DNA of 64,000 nt from NCBI GenBank assembly GCA_015680685.1, contig MNCI01006084.1, positions 433,842-497,841 of the forward strand, written 5' to 3'. Source of the stretch: Gnetum montanum (lineage: Eukaryota; Streptophyta; Gnetopsida; Gnetales; Gnetaceae). The translations under genes were made by a program, and so were the position numbers. A model generated the notes under the pieces. The model was not told the DNA's origin and searched no databases. It saw only the letters and a list, made by a program, of their open reading frames with translations. Shown here piece after piece: positions 20,804 to 32,040 of the stretch; the first letter of the stretch is position 1, and each line of letters opens with the position of its first letter.

Positions 20804-21709
20804 TGATGAGCAGCTAGGTACCCCTACGTCCAACCATGCGAATTGTAGGCGTTCATATGCGACTCAGTCAAATTCCGTAGACTATAAGCACTTTGCATAC
20901 ACCAGATCTTAACTAGTAAAACCTTTTGTTAGAATGGTCATTATCTTCCCAACCTCACTTGTGATGTTCTGATTACAATGGTTAAGTGAGATTGAGGCAA
21001 CTAATTTTTAAGGCTTTTTCACTTTATCTTCTAGCGTCTAATTCCTGGAATGGAAAGTAAGGAATGAAATATTATGTAATATATAATTATCCTAATCTAT
21101 ATCTTAACTTTTCCTAGCATAAGTATTCGATCCCATCTTCCATGCATATCTTGAGCATCCCCTAACCACAGCTGGGCTACTAGACGTTAAGTGTTGCTGG
21201 GTTGCCAAGTGTTGGGTTTACATTCGAGATTCTCGTACTTATGGTTTCTACAAACTATAAAAGAGCAATAGCAATTAAAATAATAACAATGGAAACTTAA
21301 TGAACTATTAAAGTATAGAAATATTAAACTATTAAATGCATTAAATGAGTAAGTCCAATTGTTGCAAGAAATGCTTGAAAAGCTCATCTTTATTGCTGTT
21401 CACGCCAATGGGCTCAGGTACATCAACGCTCAAATAAAGAGTCAGACATCTTTTGTACACCTACTGCAAGCACTTGGAAAATATTCTAACTCTCACGAAA
21501 ACAAACTGAGAGATCTTCACTACAACTTCCAAAAAGGTACCTAAGTGTGGCGGGAGCCCACTTATTTATAGGTTGAAACAGGCCTCACGTAAACGGGGCC
21601 ACGTCGACGCATGGAAGGATGCGTTGATGGGGCCACGTCGACGCTACTGCGTATTCGAGGTCCTGTATACGTAGCCTAGTTAACACATCAACCGTTTAGC
21701 ACTTCATCA
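20804..21709 (-). repeat. Element B 5' LTR, 906 bp
   Basis: Plus strand runs from TGATGAGCAG to CACTTCATCA. U3 (about 21590-21700) holds GTCGAC and GTATAC-like words; TATAAATA is at 21570-21563 (minus). The right flank AAAAG matches the left flank of the 3' LTR. Confidence 0.92.
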
Positions 21710-21714
21710 AAAAG

Positions 21715-21860
21715 GAAAACAAAAACTTAGATGATCATGATTCCATTACCGTCAAGATTACGTGGGACGATAAGCCCAAAGTTAAATCAATAAGAATGGT
21801 AAGTGAACCGCCTAGAGTGTATGATCCAGGAGGTCTAGGGAGCATCTTCTAAACACTCAC
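21715..21860 (+). pseudogene. Element A: end of the post-protease frame
   Basis: With element B removed, the frame ending at 8500 (HTSLEK) continues here as ENKNLDDHDS, VKITWDDKPKV and RVSEPPRVYDPGG-like residues, then a TAA and INHGGDV, the remnant of the GGDGH pol terminus seen in C and E. No RT or integrase lies between. I do not recognise the WDDKPKVKS segment. It is unique to A in this window. Confidence 0.65.
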
Positions 21861-22389
21861 TCATGAGATCAATCATGGGGGAGATGTATTATCTTGATTC
21901 TGGAATTAATAAGTGCCTTTTAATTCTTTTTAAGGGATCCTTATCATTGGTTGGAGTATTTTCCTATCATGGCCATTGAAGATTTGAAGATGGTAGGGGT
22001 TGGTGTCAATTCAAGGAGGTCTTTCATCACCACTGATATGAATCCTTTCTATGATTCTTTTGTGAAGTCGCAAATGAGGACATTGAAGAAGAATGGAAAA
22101 ATCATCAAGGATAAGAGGTTCAACATTTATTCCTTCCTCATTTATGTTTTCTTTTTACATTCCCTTTTTTCGTAATTTTCTTTTGCCTTGCAAAGTGCCT
22201 TAAGACTTACCATGAAATTGTAGTTCTTTTAATGATAAAAATTTTTCTAGCTTTACATTTAGGTATGTTGTTTATTCTCTATTGGATGGGAAGATGTGTA
22301 GATCATGATAGGGCTACAAGAGAAGGTGTACAGCCTTAGGAATACACTCTGATCAAGATGGAGGAGTGATGCTTATCTTCATATTTCCA

Positions 22390-22625
22390 CTAACATTGAA
22401 GGTTTGATTTCTAATATTTTGATATATCTTTTTACATTCTTTGATATAATTTTTTCCATTCTTTTATACTTTTCACATTCTTTGATATTTTCTCATTTTT
22501 TTATACTTTTCCATTTCTTAAATTTTTTATATTCTTTAACATTTTCCAATTCCTTAAGGAGTTTTCATTCTTTACATCTTTTTCCAATTTTTACTATCTT
22601 CTTCATATTTTATTTTCATAAATTT
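22390..22625 (+). repeat. T-rich array after the pol remnant, element A
   Basis: Irregular TTTTACATTCTTTGATAT-like units. Matching arrays stand at the same place in C (31918-32040) and E (41985-42125). Confidence 0.65.
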
Positions 22626-23950
22626 TGATTACTAATAAAACACATTAAGAATAAGGCAAAATGTAGTCCAATAAAGTGAAGATTTCTCTATGTTATCAAG
22701 TCATAAAAGAATAATTATTTGAACACTTAGGCCACACTGTCCATCCATCCATTCCATCAATGAGAGGTTCTTACCATGGCTCTAATGATATTCTTTTAAT
22801 CATACAACTAAGAATAAACTTGTGATCATTATGCTTGGATTGAAAAGTGAAGAACCACGTGGGAATGTAAAGGATGTGACATTAAGGGGATTTGTGATTC
22901 TCTTGGATTTCTACTATGAGTTCTATCATGTAGTTTAAGTTTTATTATATCCTTGTAGATCTAATGAAAATGGGAGTATGAGTAAAATAAGTGCTGCCTT
23001 ACCATGTCACTGGAAAGACATGTTACCCATGCCTGAAGGTAGTCCTCTAATAAGGTTGACACAAGCAATAAATAAAAACTTGTGCATAGAATAAATTTTC
23101 GGGGGTTTCACTAGAAAGACATATTACCCATGCCTAAAGGTAGCTAGCTTCTTAGAAATTATAAAAAAATGTGCCATGAATAAACTCCTTCCTTGGACAA
23201 TACGCCAAGTGATAATACTCCTAGCAATAATGGTGGTCTTACAATTGTAATTCCAAGAGATGAGACAATGTGATGTCATTGAATGTGGTCTAGACTTGGT
23301 TTGAATCTTGGACAAAAAGGCTAATCATTACTTTAATCACAAATAAAACACAAGAATTCATTATGCCTATGGTAAGACACATTACATCCCAATTTTTGTA
23401 ATCCTTTCTAAATCCATTTCATCTCACTGTGTGAATAATCATAACTTGTGGTTTTGGGTGACATAGAGTCATTTTCCTAATTTGGTAGTACTAACATGTG
23501 TGTTTTGCTTAATAGGTATGTGTTACATTCAACTCCTTAAGTGCCTAAGGACACTTTTAGGCATGGTTATATAAGGGCATTAAAGGCTGGAGCCTACTTT
23601 GGGGAGGACCCACTTGTATAACTATTGTATCTTATACTTGTCCAATAATTCCACATCATCTTGAACCTTCCAAGACCAACAAATGGTAATCAAAACTTAA
23701 CTTTGTATCACATAACATTGTTCTATACCAAAGAATTCATTACCCATCTCATTCATCTCATCAACAATTTACATACTTTCATAACTTGAAATTCCTTCTT
23801 TATACATTTTCTATGCCAAAAGTTTACTAAATATGCATCATTCATAGTCCAAGACCCTTTGAACACGTTTTATACCTTTCAAACATTCCCAAGAACTCAT
23901 TTTTATTAATCAAAAATCATGAGAAAATTGAAAAATTTTCATCTAATATT
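22626..23950 (+). other. Element A spacer
   Basis: Non-coding DNA between the pol remnant and the internal promoter. AAAGACATRTTACCCATGCCT occurs twice (about 23015 and 23115), part of an imperfect duplication. I see no intact copy of the conserved GCATGGTGTGG block here. Short minus frames such as 23315-23124 look like chance. Confidence 0.5.
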
Positions 23951-23958
23951 TGACATTT

Positions 23959-24034
23959 GATATCGGGGCCCCTTTGATATTGAATCCCTATTATTAGATA
24001 TTTGATATTAGGTCCACAAAAACTATATATATAA
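23959..24034 (+). promoter_or_regulatory. Internal promoter-like module of element A
   Basis: GATATCGGGGCCCC at 23959 followed by GATATT words and TATATATATAA at 24024-24034. GATATC is also the signature word of this element's LTR U3. ORF3 follows about 500 bp downstream. Transcription from here is inferred. Confidence 0.5.
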
Positions 24035-24549
24035 TGGGGCACTTAGCAAAATTTTCATTTTTCCATTATGCATCTAAGAGAGTTTTTGTAATTTTTATTC
24101 TTAAGTTAGGTGCTCTAACCTTCTAGCTTCCCCAAGACATATCTTGCATATTATCATTCTAATTTTCATGATTTTTGAATCCATTTGATCCTGGAGTGCT
24201 CATCGTAGTCATGGGAGGTGCTAGCAAGGAAGATCTTAGCTAATTTTTTAGAATTTCCCAATGCCCAAAGGGTATTTTAAGGGTAGGACTGAAGGAAAAA
24301 AATTGAAAATCTATAATAAAGATCAAGCTAGAAATACTTAAATAATTCCCTTAATGAGCCATGCTAACCATTATGACCCATACACAAGAACAAAATGGAC
24401 AATTATAAAGGCTTAATGGGGTTTTATTTTTACAATTTTTCTAACTCTGTAATCATAATGAGCTAAGAATTGATCTAATTAAGGATATGAGAAAGGGAAA
24501 AGGCTATCTTAATCAAAGTAAACATTCTGATAATTCTCAAATCCTTAAT

Positions 24550-27300
24550 GATTGTAGATAGCTCCAAAGAGAGGACCAATCAGAGGACCCTTATAGCCCG
24601 CAAATAAAAGACCAAGAGGTCAAGGTAGAGGCTGAATAGAAGAACAAGACCTAGAACATGCAGAGCAGGAAGCCTAATCCTTTAGCATTCATTAGGAAAC
24701 TCTTGCTACTGAATAGTTAGCTTGTGAAGAGGTAGAGAAACCACAAGTACAAGAACAACGCCTCACGTTGCCACCAAATTTCTTTCAAGCTATCTAAGAA
24801 AAGTTAATTCAAACCATAGTAATTGTGGAAATGAACTTTGGCCCATTCATAGAATTTGTTTTGAAAGCGATAAGGACACAACTCCAAGCGTCACCACTAT
24901 GGCCCATATTTTCAAATAACATCAAATGGTATCTAGTCTTTGGCATAATAAAGAAGAAGGCACTACAGTCAACATCGAAGGAGTCTCTATTTCATACTTA
25001 GTCAAGGTGATAGGTGAAGCTCTAAACATACCTAATGAAGGAGAAAAAGTAGCACATCTATCCATCACATTATATGTCAAAACTAGAAAATTGTGATTGA
25101 AATGGGCATATGGAAAAGAAGAAAATGGATATAGTGAGTTTAGAAAAGGGATACAATGAGCTAACTCTAGAGGAAAGAATTTATTTCAAAATTGGCACAT
25201 ATCACTTCTTCCCAACAAAAGGATTAAATAGATTATCCACCTATGCAGCCAAAGGAAGTGTAATTTTGATGAAAAAATGTGATGCAAACCTTGCACAACT
25301 CTATTTCATAGAGATATAGAGTTGGTTTGAAGAAAAGAAGCTAGGGAAGCCAACACTTCTATTCTCTTGCCTTATCAAGAAGCTATGTAAACATGCTGGA
25401 ATCTTGAGGTACATCAATGATGTTCCCAAGAAGGCCCAGAATGCCTTTTATGAATTACTCAAGCTAGCACCACCTAGGAAAGACTAGGGCAAGGAACAAA
25501 CTGATGCTGAAGAAACCATACAAACTACCCAACAACAACAACAATGGGATCTAGTGGCTAGCAGTAAGAGCAATAGCAAGCTCCACCGCCGCCAGAGGAT
25601 TATAGACCATCCATAAGTCATTTGAAATAGATTGCAAAGATCATTAGTTGGGGAACACGTGATGAGGAAAACCTCTACAAAGTAATTGATAGTTCCATAT
25701 AGCTAATAGTTTTCATAAATATTGTAAGTGGACAAATATCATTGCAATTAGAAGAAAAGCCCTAATGATTACAATAAATCTCTAGGAACACTGCATCATT
25801 CCAAGTGGTGCTAGAAACTAGAGAAGGAGCCATAGTTATGGTAATGCAGCACCAATATGTAGCGAGAGCTGTAGAAGTAATCACAAATCACAATAAAGAA
25901 TCATTTAATGTACATGTTATATCACTAATAGATTTAACTAGAGCTAAAGATGCTCAAATGCTAGGTAAAACCTCAATGACTCCTACGAATCATGAAGATG
26001 TGTTATATCAACTATTGTAGACTAGGCAAGTAATGATAACTCTTTTTGACATTCCAGGTGATGTCACTATAGTACAGTTTGAACTTATTACAACTAGGAT
26101 AAGTTGATCATGGTAGAGACTAGGGAAGAGCATACAAAGAATGAAATCCTTAGATTACAAAAAGAGCTCATAGCCCAAAGAGCATAATGCAAAGATCCCA
26201 CTTAATTCATTACACCTGATCAACTAGAGTAATTCAAAACATAATAGATGAACTACTTCATTGAGCAGAACAAGTAGATGAAGAATGAGAAGGAGAAAGC
26301 ATTGTGATATGGCTCAATAGTTGAAGCCCAAATGTATGCACATGCTAAGGCACTCATCCTAGCACAAGAAAAGAATAAGCAAGTCATTGCAAATAATATG
26401 CAGTTGATCACTGTGGAGAAATAGAAGAACATCCTAGAGGAAAGTATCCACCAGTTAAGAGAAAAATTGATGAGGATCAACCACAACATGAGCCATCTTG
26501 CATGAGAAAACAAAACCATCTCAATGGAGGAGGTACATGCTATCCTCTAGAAATTAGCCATTGAAATAAGCACATGGTAGAATGAGGTAAAGAAAGATGA
26601 AAGGCTTAAGGAACACTTCCATCACTAGGTGGGGATGTATAAGTATATCAATGAAAAGGAGATCTAGATGGTGAAGGCCAAAATTAATTCCATATCAACA
26701 TAGAGTCCAAACTAGCAACCCATCTTGGATAGTTACACCCATGTCCATCAAGCAGAAGTTAAGAATAAAGACTTGCAAATAGAGGACCTGAAAGAGTACA
26801 TGGGATTAGCTACCCTTCATTATGCTAACTTGGCCATGTTAATAGTAGGTAGGCCTAGGAATGAACTGCAATAACAAGTCGCAACCACGTACACATTGTA
26901 CAAGAAGAAGTTTGCAGATTGCAAAGGTGCCTTACAAAAACCTCAGATGACAAACCCCAAGTTAGAAGCAGTAAAGGCTAGCTACCAAGGATAGAAAGAC
27001 ATTGCAGTGAACTTAGCCCAAAGATTGTTTGATTATCATGAGTTACAAGCTAAGGCCAAGGCATTCAAGGAAGAGAGAAGGCATTTGGTGGCATGGTACA
27101 TCAAAGCCAATTAGATGTTTCCATAGTTTCCATGTCCGTAAGATGTACCAACTCTATTACACATTGCACAATAAGCATGGATGGTGCATGAACCTAGAAC
27201 AGAGGAAGAGAAACTTCAGGCATTGCTACATCGATACAAATTTCAAAAGCCTCATGAGAAGGAAAAGTAACCAATGGAGGAACCACCACCACTAGGCACT
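24550..27300 (+). pseudogene. Element A ORF3
   Basis: Homologue of B ORF3 in element-sense orientation. Readable pieces: SISYLVKVIGEALNIPNEGE, KLWLKWAYG-like (one stop), LTLEERIYFKIGTYHFFPTKG (25155-25230), ANLAQLYFIEI, LLFSCLIKKLCKHAGI (about 25357), a Gln-rich stretch near 25520, a coiled-coil region (about 26090-27050) with LHYANLAMLIVGRPR, and DVPTLLHIAQ*AWMVHEPRTE near the end. More than ten stops are present. It is retained although RT and integrase are gone from this element. Confidence 0.7.
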
Positions 27301-27481
27301 ACATAAGCTACATTGTGCTCCATCTAGTTTTTGTTTATTTTGTTTCAAAATTGTTATGTCATGTCTTGTATTAATTTTTATAAAACACCACTATGACATT
27401 CAAGAGTCATGTATATAGTTAATCAATCATGTAAATCTACTTTCCAATTTTGTAAGGAATTCTATCCTCATTTTTGTTTTA

Positions 27482-27516
27482 ACTCGAGGATGAGTTTTCA
27501 ATCAATTGTGGGGCAA
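27482..27516 (+). other. Element A polypurine tract
   Basis: ACTCGAGGATGAGTTTTCAA followed by TTGTGGGGCAA immediately before the 3' LTR at 27517. Confidence 0.75.
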
Positions 27517-27696
27517 TGATAAGATGAATTTTTATTAGTTGTGATATCAAGTATCTAATATCAGAGTTGTGATATCGTGTATCCAATATTGAAGCATAAA
27601 CTATGACATTGGATATCTGATATCATGGAACACATGCCTGCCTATAAATATGACACTTAGGTGCATGGTCATTTACATAATTTCATCCACCCTTAC
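27517..27696 (+). repeat. Element A 3' LTR, first part
   Basis: TGATAAGATGAATTTT onward, collinear with 4191-4370 including CTGCCTATAAATATGACAC. It is broken at 27696 by element C and resumes at 34207 (CGAAACT...). CTTAC at 27692-27696 and 34202-34206 is the duplication made by C. Confidence 0.92.
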
Positions 27697-28385
27697 TAAT
27701 GAGATGTGATATCACATGGGCTGTGATATCGCGTACGCGATATCGTGTCCACTACAATATCGCATCCCCCTCGATATCGTGTACACGATATCGCGTCTTC
27801 CCCTGTGATATTGCATACGCGATATCGTAGTGCATCGCCAAATCTATAAATAAGAGGCAGCTCTCCCTTGTTTCAAATTCTAGGCCTAAACCATAGTGAA
27901 ACTCTAGCAGTTTTACCTCTCTGAGATAGAATAATTTCCATGTGCTCGTAGTAGGAGCTCCAAAGTGAACAAATTTTTATTCAAGCAAATATTGTACCTG
28001 AACACAAGTTTGTGTACGGAAATAAAGACGAACTTATTGGATAAACCTTGCAGTGCATGGAATAGGCTAAATATGATTTTAATTATTGTTATTTACTATT
28101 AATTATTTATATGCTTTATTTTTCATTAAATCTTTCTCAACCCTTCTCTCATAGTTAAGTGCATTCAGTACGACCGCTTCGAGCACGTGCGTTACACTTG
28201 GTGATCCTAGTAACGAATAGCNCATACAATTGTGACAAATACAAGTAAGTCTGGGAAGACAATGAATGATTAACCTTAAGTGTTCTATAAGGTGTGTAGG
28301 CACTTAGTCTGCGGAGTTTGACCAGATCACATGTGTAACGCTCGTATTCGTATGGTTGAGTGTAGGGGTACCTCGCCACTCATCA
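27697..28385 (+). repeat. Element C 5' LTR, 689 bp as assembled
   Basis: Starts TAATGAGATG, aligned with TGATGGGATA of the 3' copy, so the canonical TG has become TA. Ends CCACTCATCA. Compared with the 3' copy it has about 60 extra bases of palindromic U3 and lacks about 165 bases at the N in position 28222, which is probably an assembly loss. Confidence 0.9.
27725..27852 (+). promoter_or_regulatory. U3 palindrome array and TATA box of element C
   Basis: A perfect 20-bp palindrome at 27725-27744 (GATATCGCGTACGCGATATC) and a perfect 22-bp palindrome at 27772-27793 (core TATCGTGTACACGATA) precede a third GATATC site and the TATAAATA box at 27845-27852. The 3' LTR has fewer of these words (33410-33462) and its box at 33478-33485. 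Confidence 0.72.
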
Positions 28386-28386
28386 T

Positions 28387-28404
28387 TGGCGCCATTGCCA
28401 AGGA
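28387..28404 (+). other. Element C primer binding site
   Basis: TGGCGCCATTGCCAAGGA matches the tRNA-Asp complement at 15 of 18 positions. It is the best preserved primer site in the window. Confidence 0.88.
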
Positions 28405-28530
28405 CTAAGTTGTTTGTGCGCTAAGTAGAACATAGGAAATTATCCACATCGTTAGGAGCCTAAACGAACCCTTAGGGTTAATTACACAAAAAATTATATA
28501 ATAGTTAATCAGCACACCGAATAAGACACA

Positions 28531-30869
28531 ATGTCTTCTTCTTCTTCTCATAAGAGCACTTCACCACCTAGGGATCATACAAGAAACAGTCGGTAGTCTA
28601 ACATGCATAACCGAAATTCGCCAGTTCCTCAACAATATAGGGTGGTATATACTCATCATGATGAGTATATACTTGATTTTACTTTTATCCTCCATTAGGA
28701 TGAACAACTGTGCTGGAGAGACTTGCAAGGTAACATAGTGTTACCTCCAGATCAGGCAGTCCCTAACATGCTTCTCTGTGCTCTAGCACAGATAGGCATG
28801 AAGGAATTATACGCTGAATACGTTGCAAAAGATTATGACATAAGGGATTACCATCCCACAACAACGCAACATCTAAGGGACTCGAGGAAGGAGAGCCACC
28901 ATACATTGTTGAAGGGCAAAGGGGTCCTACATGTCCTAAGCGAAATTGGAGATGGTGAACCCATTATAATAGGTTCTCTATCAAAAGATGTTCCCACTCC
29001 TAATAATAGTGAGGAGGTGGGATATCATAACCTATGCTCCATAATACACAACCTTGGTTCTGATCCCCATGAACACCAACTGTTCACCAAGGGAACAAAA
29101 ACACATGACAAGGATGGGCACTCGAATTGTCATCACAATCGAGGCCATAGCCATCGAAGAGAAGCTAAGAAACATCTTCATGGCGATGGTTCTCCTTCCT
29201 CTTCCCCTTCATCACACCATTCACCCTCTTCTTCCACATCAAGGCGTAGTCATAGAGAGCATAACGGTGAGGATAGGGGTAAGCAAAATGAGAGACCTCG
29301 ACAAAAGACTCAAGAGAAAGGACGAGGGCAGTCTAGAGAGTCTAGGCATGGTAGAAGGAAAAGTAGGGAACCACATAGGCATCATAGACGTCATGAGAGA
29401 GATGATCATGATGAACCCCTACTTGCCACCCAGAGTATGTTAGATATTACAAAGGTAGTGAGAATACCTACAAGGCATCAAAAGGACAGTCGGATCAAGA
29501 GACTAAATATGAACAATATCCCATGCTTCGAAGGGGGATACAACACTAATCTATAAAATCATTTATAGGCATTCCATGATGCCTTCACCTTGCAAAATAT
29601 TGAAAATAAGTGGCAAAAATTAAAGTTGTTTTCTAGGACACTCGTAAAGGAAGCGGAAAGATGGTACCAGTCTTTAGAGCCGGAAACCATTAGGAGGTGG
29701 AGTATGATGTTAGAATTGTTCAACAATAAATACCAAATGTACTCTAGAGTGTCTAACTTGTGTAAGCAAATCCAAGGATGGAAGCAGGGTAATCACGTAC
29801 CCTTGGATGCTACCATGGGCCAATATTATGCATTGCTACATCATTGCCCGAGCCATGGTTACGCACAACGGGATCAACTCTACCACCTCGTGAATCGGCT
29901 AAGACATGAATCTAGGAGAACCCTTGGGACTTATGCCCAAGGGAGACTATCTAAACTTAGATCCCATGAAGTTCATCGATTTTTGGAGTAAGTAGCTAAA
30001 GAAGAAGGGGAGCTATGGAAAAGAGAAAGCGTAAAAGAGTACAACTGCGATCCTTCCCTCCAAAAGAAGGGAGTGAGATTTTGTGATGAATAGGATGAGT
30101 CACAACTTGAAGAGTTGGTGAATAGAAAAACCTTGCTGCTTTAAAAGCTAACAACGGAAGTATCAGCTAAGGTAGATCAAATGTGGAACTCCATAGACAA
30201 TAGGTTTGAAACTGTTTTAAAATTCATAGAGGAGTCTAAGGAACGAAGTAGGACCACAATAAGAAAAAGTGGAGAGATTCAGATCATGCACATGACAAGG
30301 GTAAGGGAAAAATAACTATTGCCGATGAGGTTATGGATTCGGACACAGAAAATGATGGTGGATGTGAAATCTTCCAATATGACCATCCTAAGGGATGTTG
30401 CCCAATAATATCACATCTACAAGAGTCTGGGGTGTATGCACTCAACCCAAGACTTAATAAATGGCAGGCACCCTATAGGTTACCTTATCCCCAAGGTAAC
30501 CCGAGGCAGATTCACCAACCATTAACGTATTATCCAAGTGGAACTCCGCCACAACCTATCAGGCAACACCAGTAGTGGCAACACCCACAGTCATGGGGGA
30601 TGCCACTGCCTAGACAACAATACCCTTACCGGCAACCAGACCCATATGGCTACTATGTGCAACAGCAGGTTTCTCTAAGTGACTCTATGGGTCACATAAT
30701 CCCACAACATCACTACCAAGTTCGGGAGTATTTTAGAAGGACTCCTTCTCCTTTAGGAGACACACCACAGACATACCATCCTCCGAATCCATCCACCGCT
30801 CTTCCACCAGTAGTTCCCATACCACCTGCTCCAACAATGCAAGGGGAACTCCCCACTCAACTGCAATAA
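28531..30869 (+). pseudogene. Element C gag
   Basis: ATG at 28531 (MSSSSSHKST). In-frame stops occur early, including TAG at 28696-28698 in FTFILH*D, then an open stretch 28723-29556 with a His/Arg/Ser-rich basic region (about 29130-29400). The capsid core (29590-29991) is open: KLFSRTLVKEAERWYQSLEP, RRWSMMLELFNNKYQMYSRV, LLHHCPSHGYAQRDQLYHL. A frameshift near 30260-30330 precedes GCEIFQYDHPKGCCPIISH, where the second Cys of the motif is Phe. A Pro/Gln/Tyr-rich tail ends at 30869. Fairly well preserved, but not translatable as one protein. Confidence 0.86.
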
Positions 30870-31895
30870 TGTAATGCTACGAGAGCTGTAAACCTTCAAC
30901 CCACTACTGGTTCTGATAACCACAAGAAGAGAAGACCTTTCTTTAGAGCCAAAAGCCCAAACAAACTCTCACAACCATAAGCGGTTGAGTCTGTGTACGT
31001 TCCTCCAACACATAAGGCTTCAAAGCTCCCTTCAAACCAACAACAAAGCTCAACGCATACGGTTATGTTAACACATACCGTTACTAACTGGATCAAGGTA
31101 GGCCACCTTCCTAGGAAACTATTTGACCCTGGAAGTCCCTTAATCTACCTCCAAGTCGCTGGGACTGAACCTCATAAGGCTCTTCTTGACTTGGGTTCCG
31201 GAGTCAACTTAATATCACAAGAAATGTATAAAGCCTTGAACCTGCCTCCACTAAAGAAGGGAAATATTCAACTAGAGCTTGTTGACCAGTCCATCATCAT
31301 TCCGTTGGGATTGGTGGAGGACATCATTACCACTGTGTGTGGTTGGTCATACCTAGCCAATTTCCTGGTGATAGAAGTCAACAGCAACAAAGGGGACTTC
31401 TGAATTATAATGGGAAGGGCATGGCTAAGTACAATAGACGCATGCCTAGGAATTCGTAATCTTTCCTTGGAAATATCTAAGGTAAACATTTATGAAAAGA
31501 TCAAGAAGAAGAAAGTTCCATGCATCACATACAGTGACTCATCGAGTGATGACATGGAGGAATGCTCAACATCTCCTACATGCAACCGGTGTGCCCTAGA
31601 AACTCTGATACAAATGTTCCTATATGTAGCAACCACACAACAAGTGGACACCTCGTGGTTGACAGCTAATCAAAAGAGCAACCGACCAACATGCATGGAA
31701 CAAACTAGGGGAACAACTCATTCCCATAATGAAAGCATAGATACATTGGAATATGAGCGTCACCAACTTTCATCCCTTAACCTGAAAACATCAATCAGGA
31801 GAAGTTGGATGCTTCTAAGAAATTCAAATAGGCATTCATTATTTCGGATCTCTCCCTTTCCATTTAGTCATGGGGGAGATGGCCACCTATGCTGA
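30870..31895 (+). pseudogene. Element C protease fused to the pol terminus
   Basis: Frame 30993-31403 carries VTNWIKVGHLPRK, KALLDLGSGVNLISQEMY (catalytic D-L-G) and VEDIITTVCGWSYLANFLV. After one TGA (TTCTGA at about 31400) the frame 31410-31895 continues with IMGRAWLSTIDACLGI, SLEISKVN and VPCITYSD. It then passes, without a break, through the linker found before RT in E (SWLTANQ..., CMEQTRG) to FSHGGDGHLC and a stop. In E the same linker and the same GGDGHHC end flank about 2.9 kb of RT-RNase H-integrase. Confidence 0.82.
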
Positions 31896-31917
31896 TCATT
31901 CGGGGCCCTCAGTTCTT

Positions 31918-32040
31918 TTTAAGTTTTTTTTACACATTTTTATTTTACACCTTTTTGTTGTACATGTTTTTTTTACACATTTTTGTTTTACACCTTTTTG
32001 TTTTACACGTTTTTGTTTTACACATTTTTGTTTTACAAAT
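31918..32040 (+). repeat. T-rich tandem array, element C
   Basis: Units of about 16-17 bp, TTTTTGTTTTACAC[A/C/G]T, repeated about seven times right after the pol stop. Confidence 0.85.

Larger units (their letters stand above)
8501..21709 (-). mobile_element. Element B: full-length Ty3/gypsy Athila/Tat-like element, 13.2 kb
   Basis: Inserted in element A. The 5-bp flanks AAAAG at 8496-8500 and 21710-21714 are a perfect target duplication. Minus-strand order: 5' LTR (21709-20804), primer site, gag, protease, RT, RNase H, integrase, non-coding spacer, internal promoter-like module, ORF3, polypurine tract, 3' LTR (9287-8501). Primer site complementary to tRNA-Asp, DLG-type protease and extra ORF after integrase place it in the Athila/Tat branch. 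The LTRs differ by roughly 6% over a 230-bp stretch compared by eye, so insertion is not recent. All ORFs carry stops or frameshifts. Confidence 0.92.
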
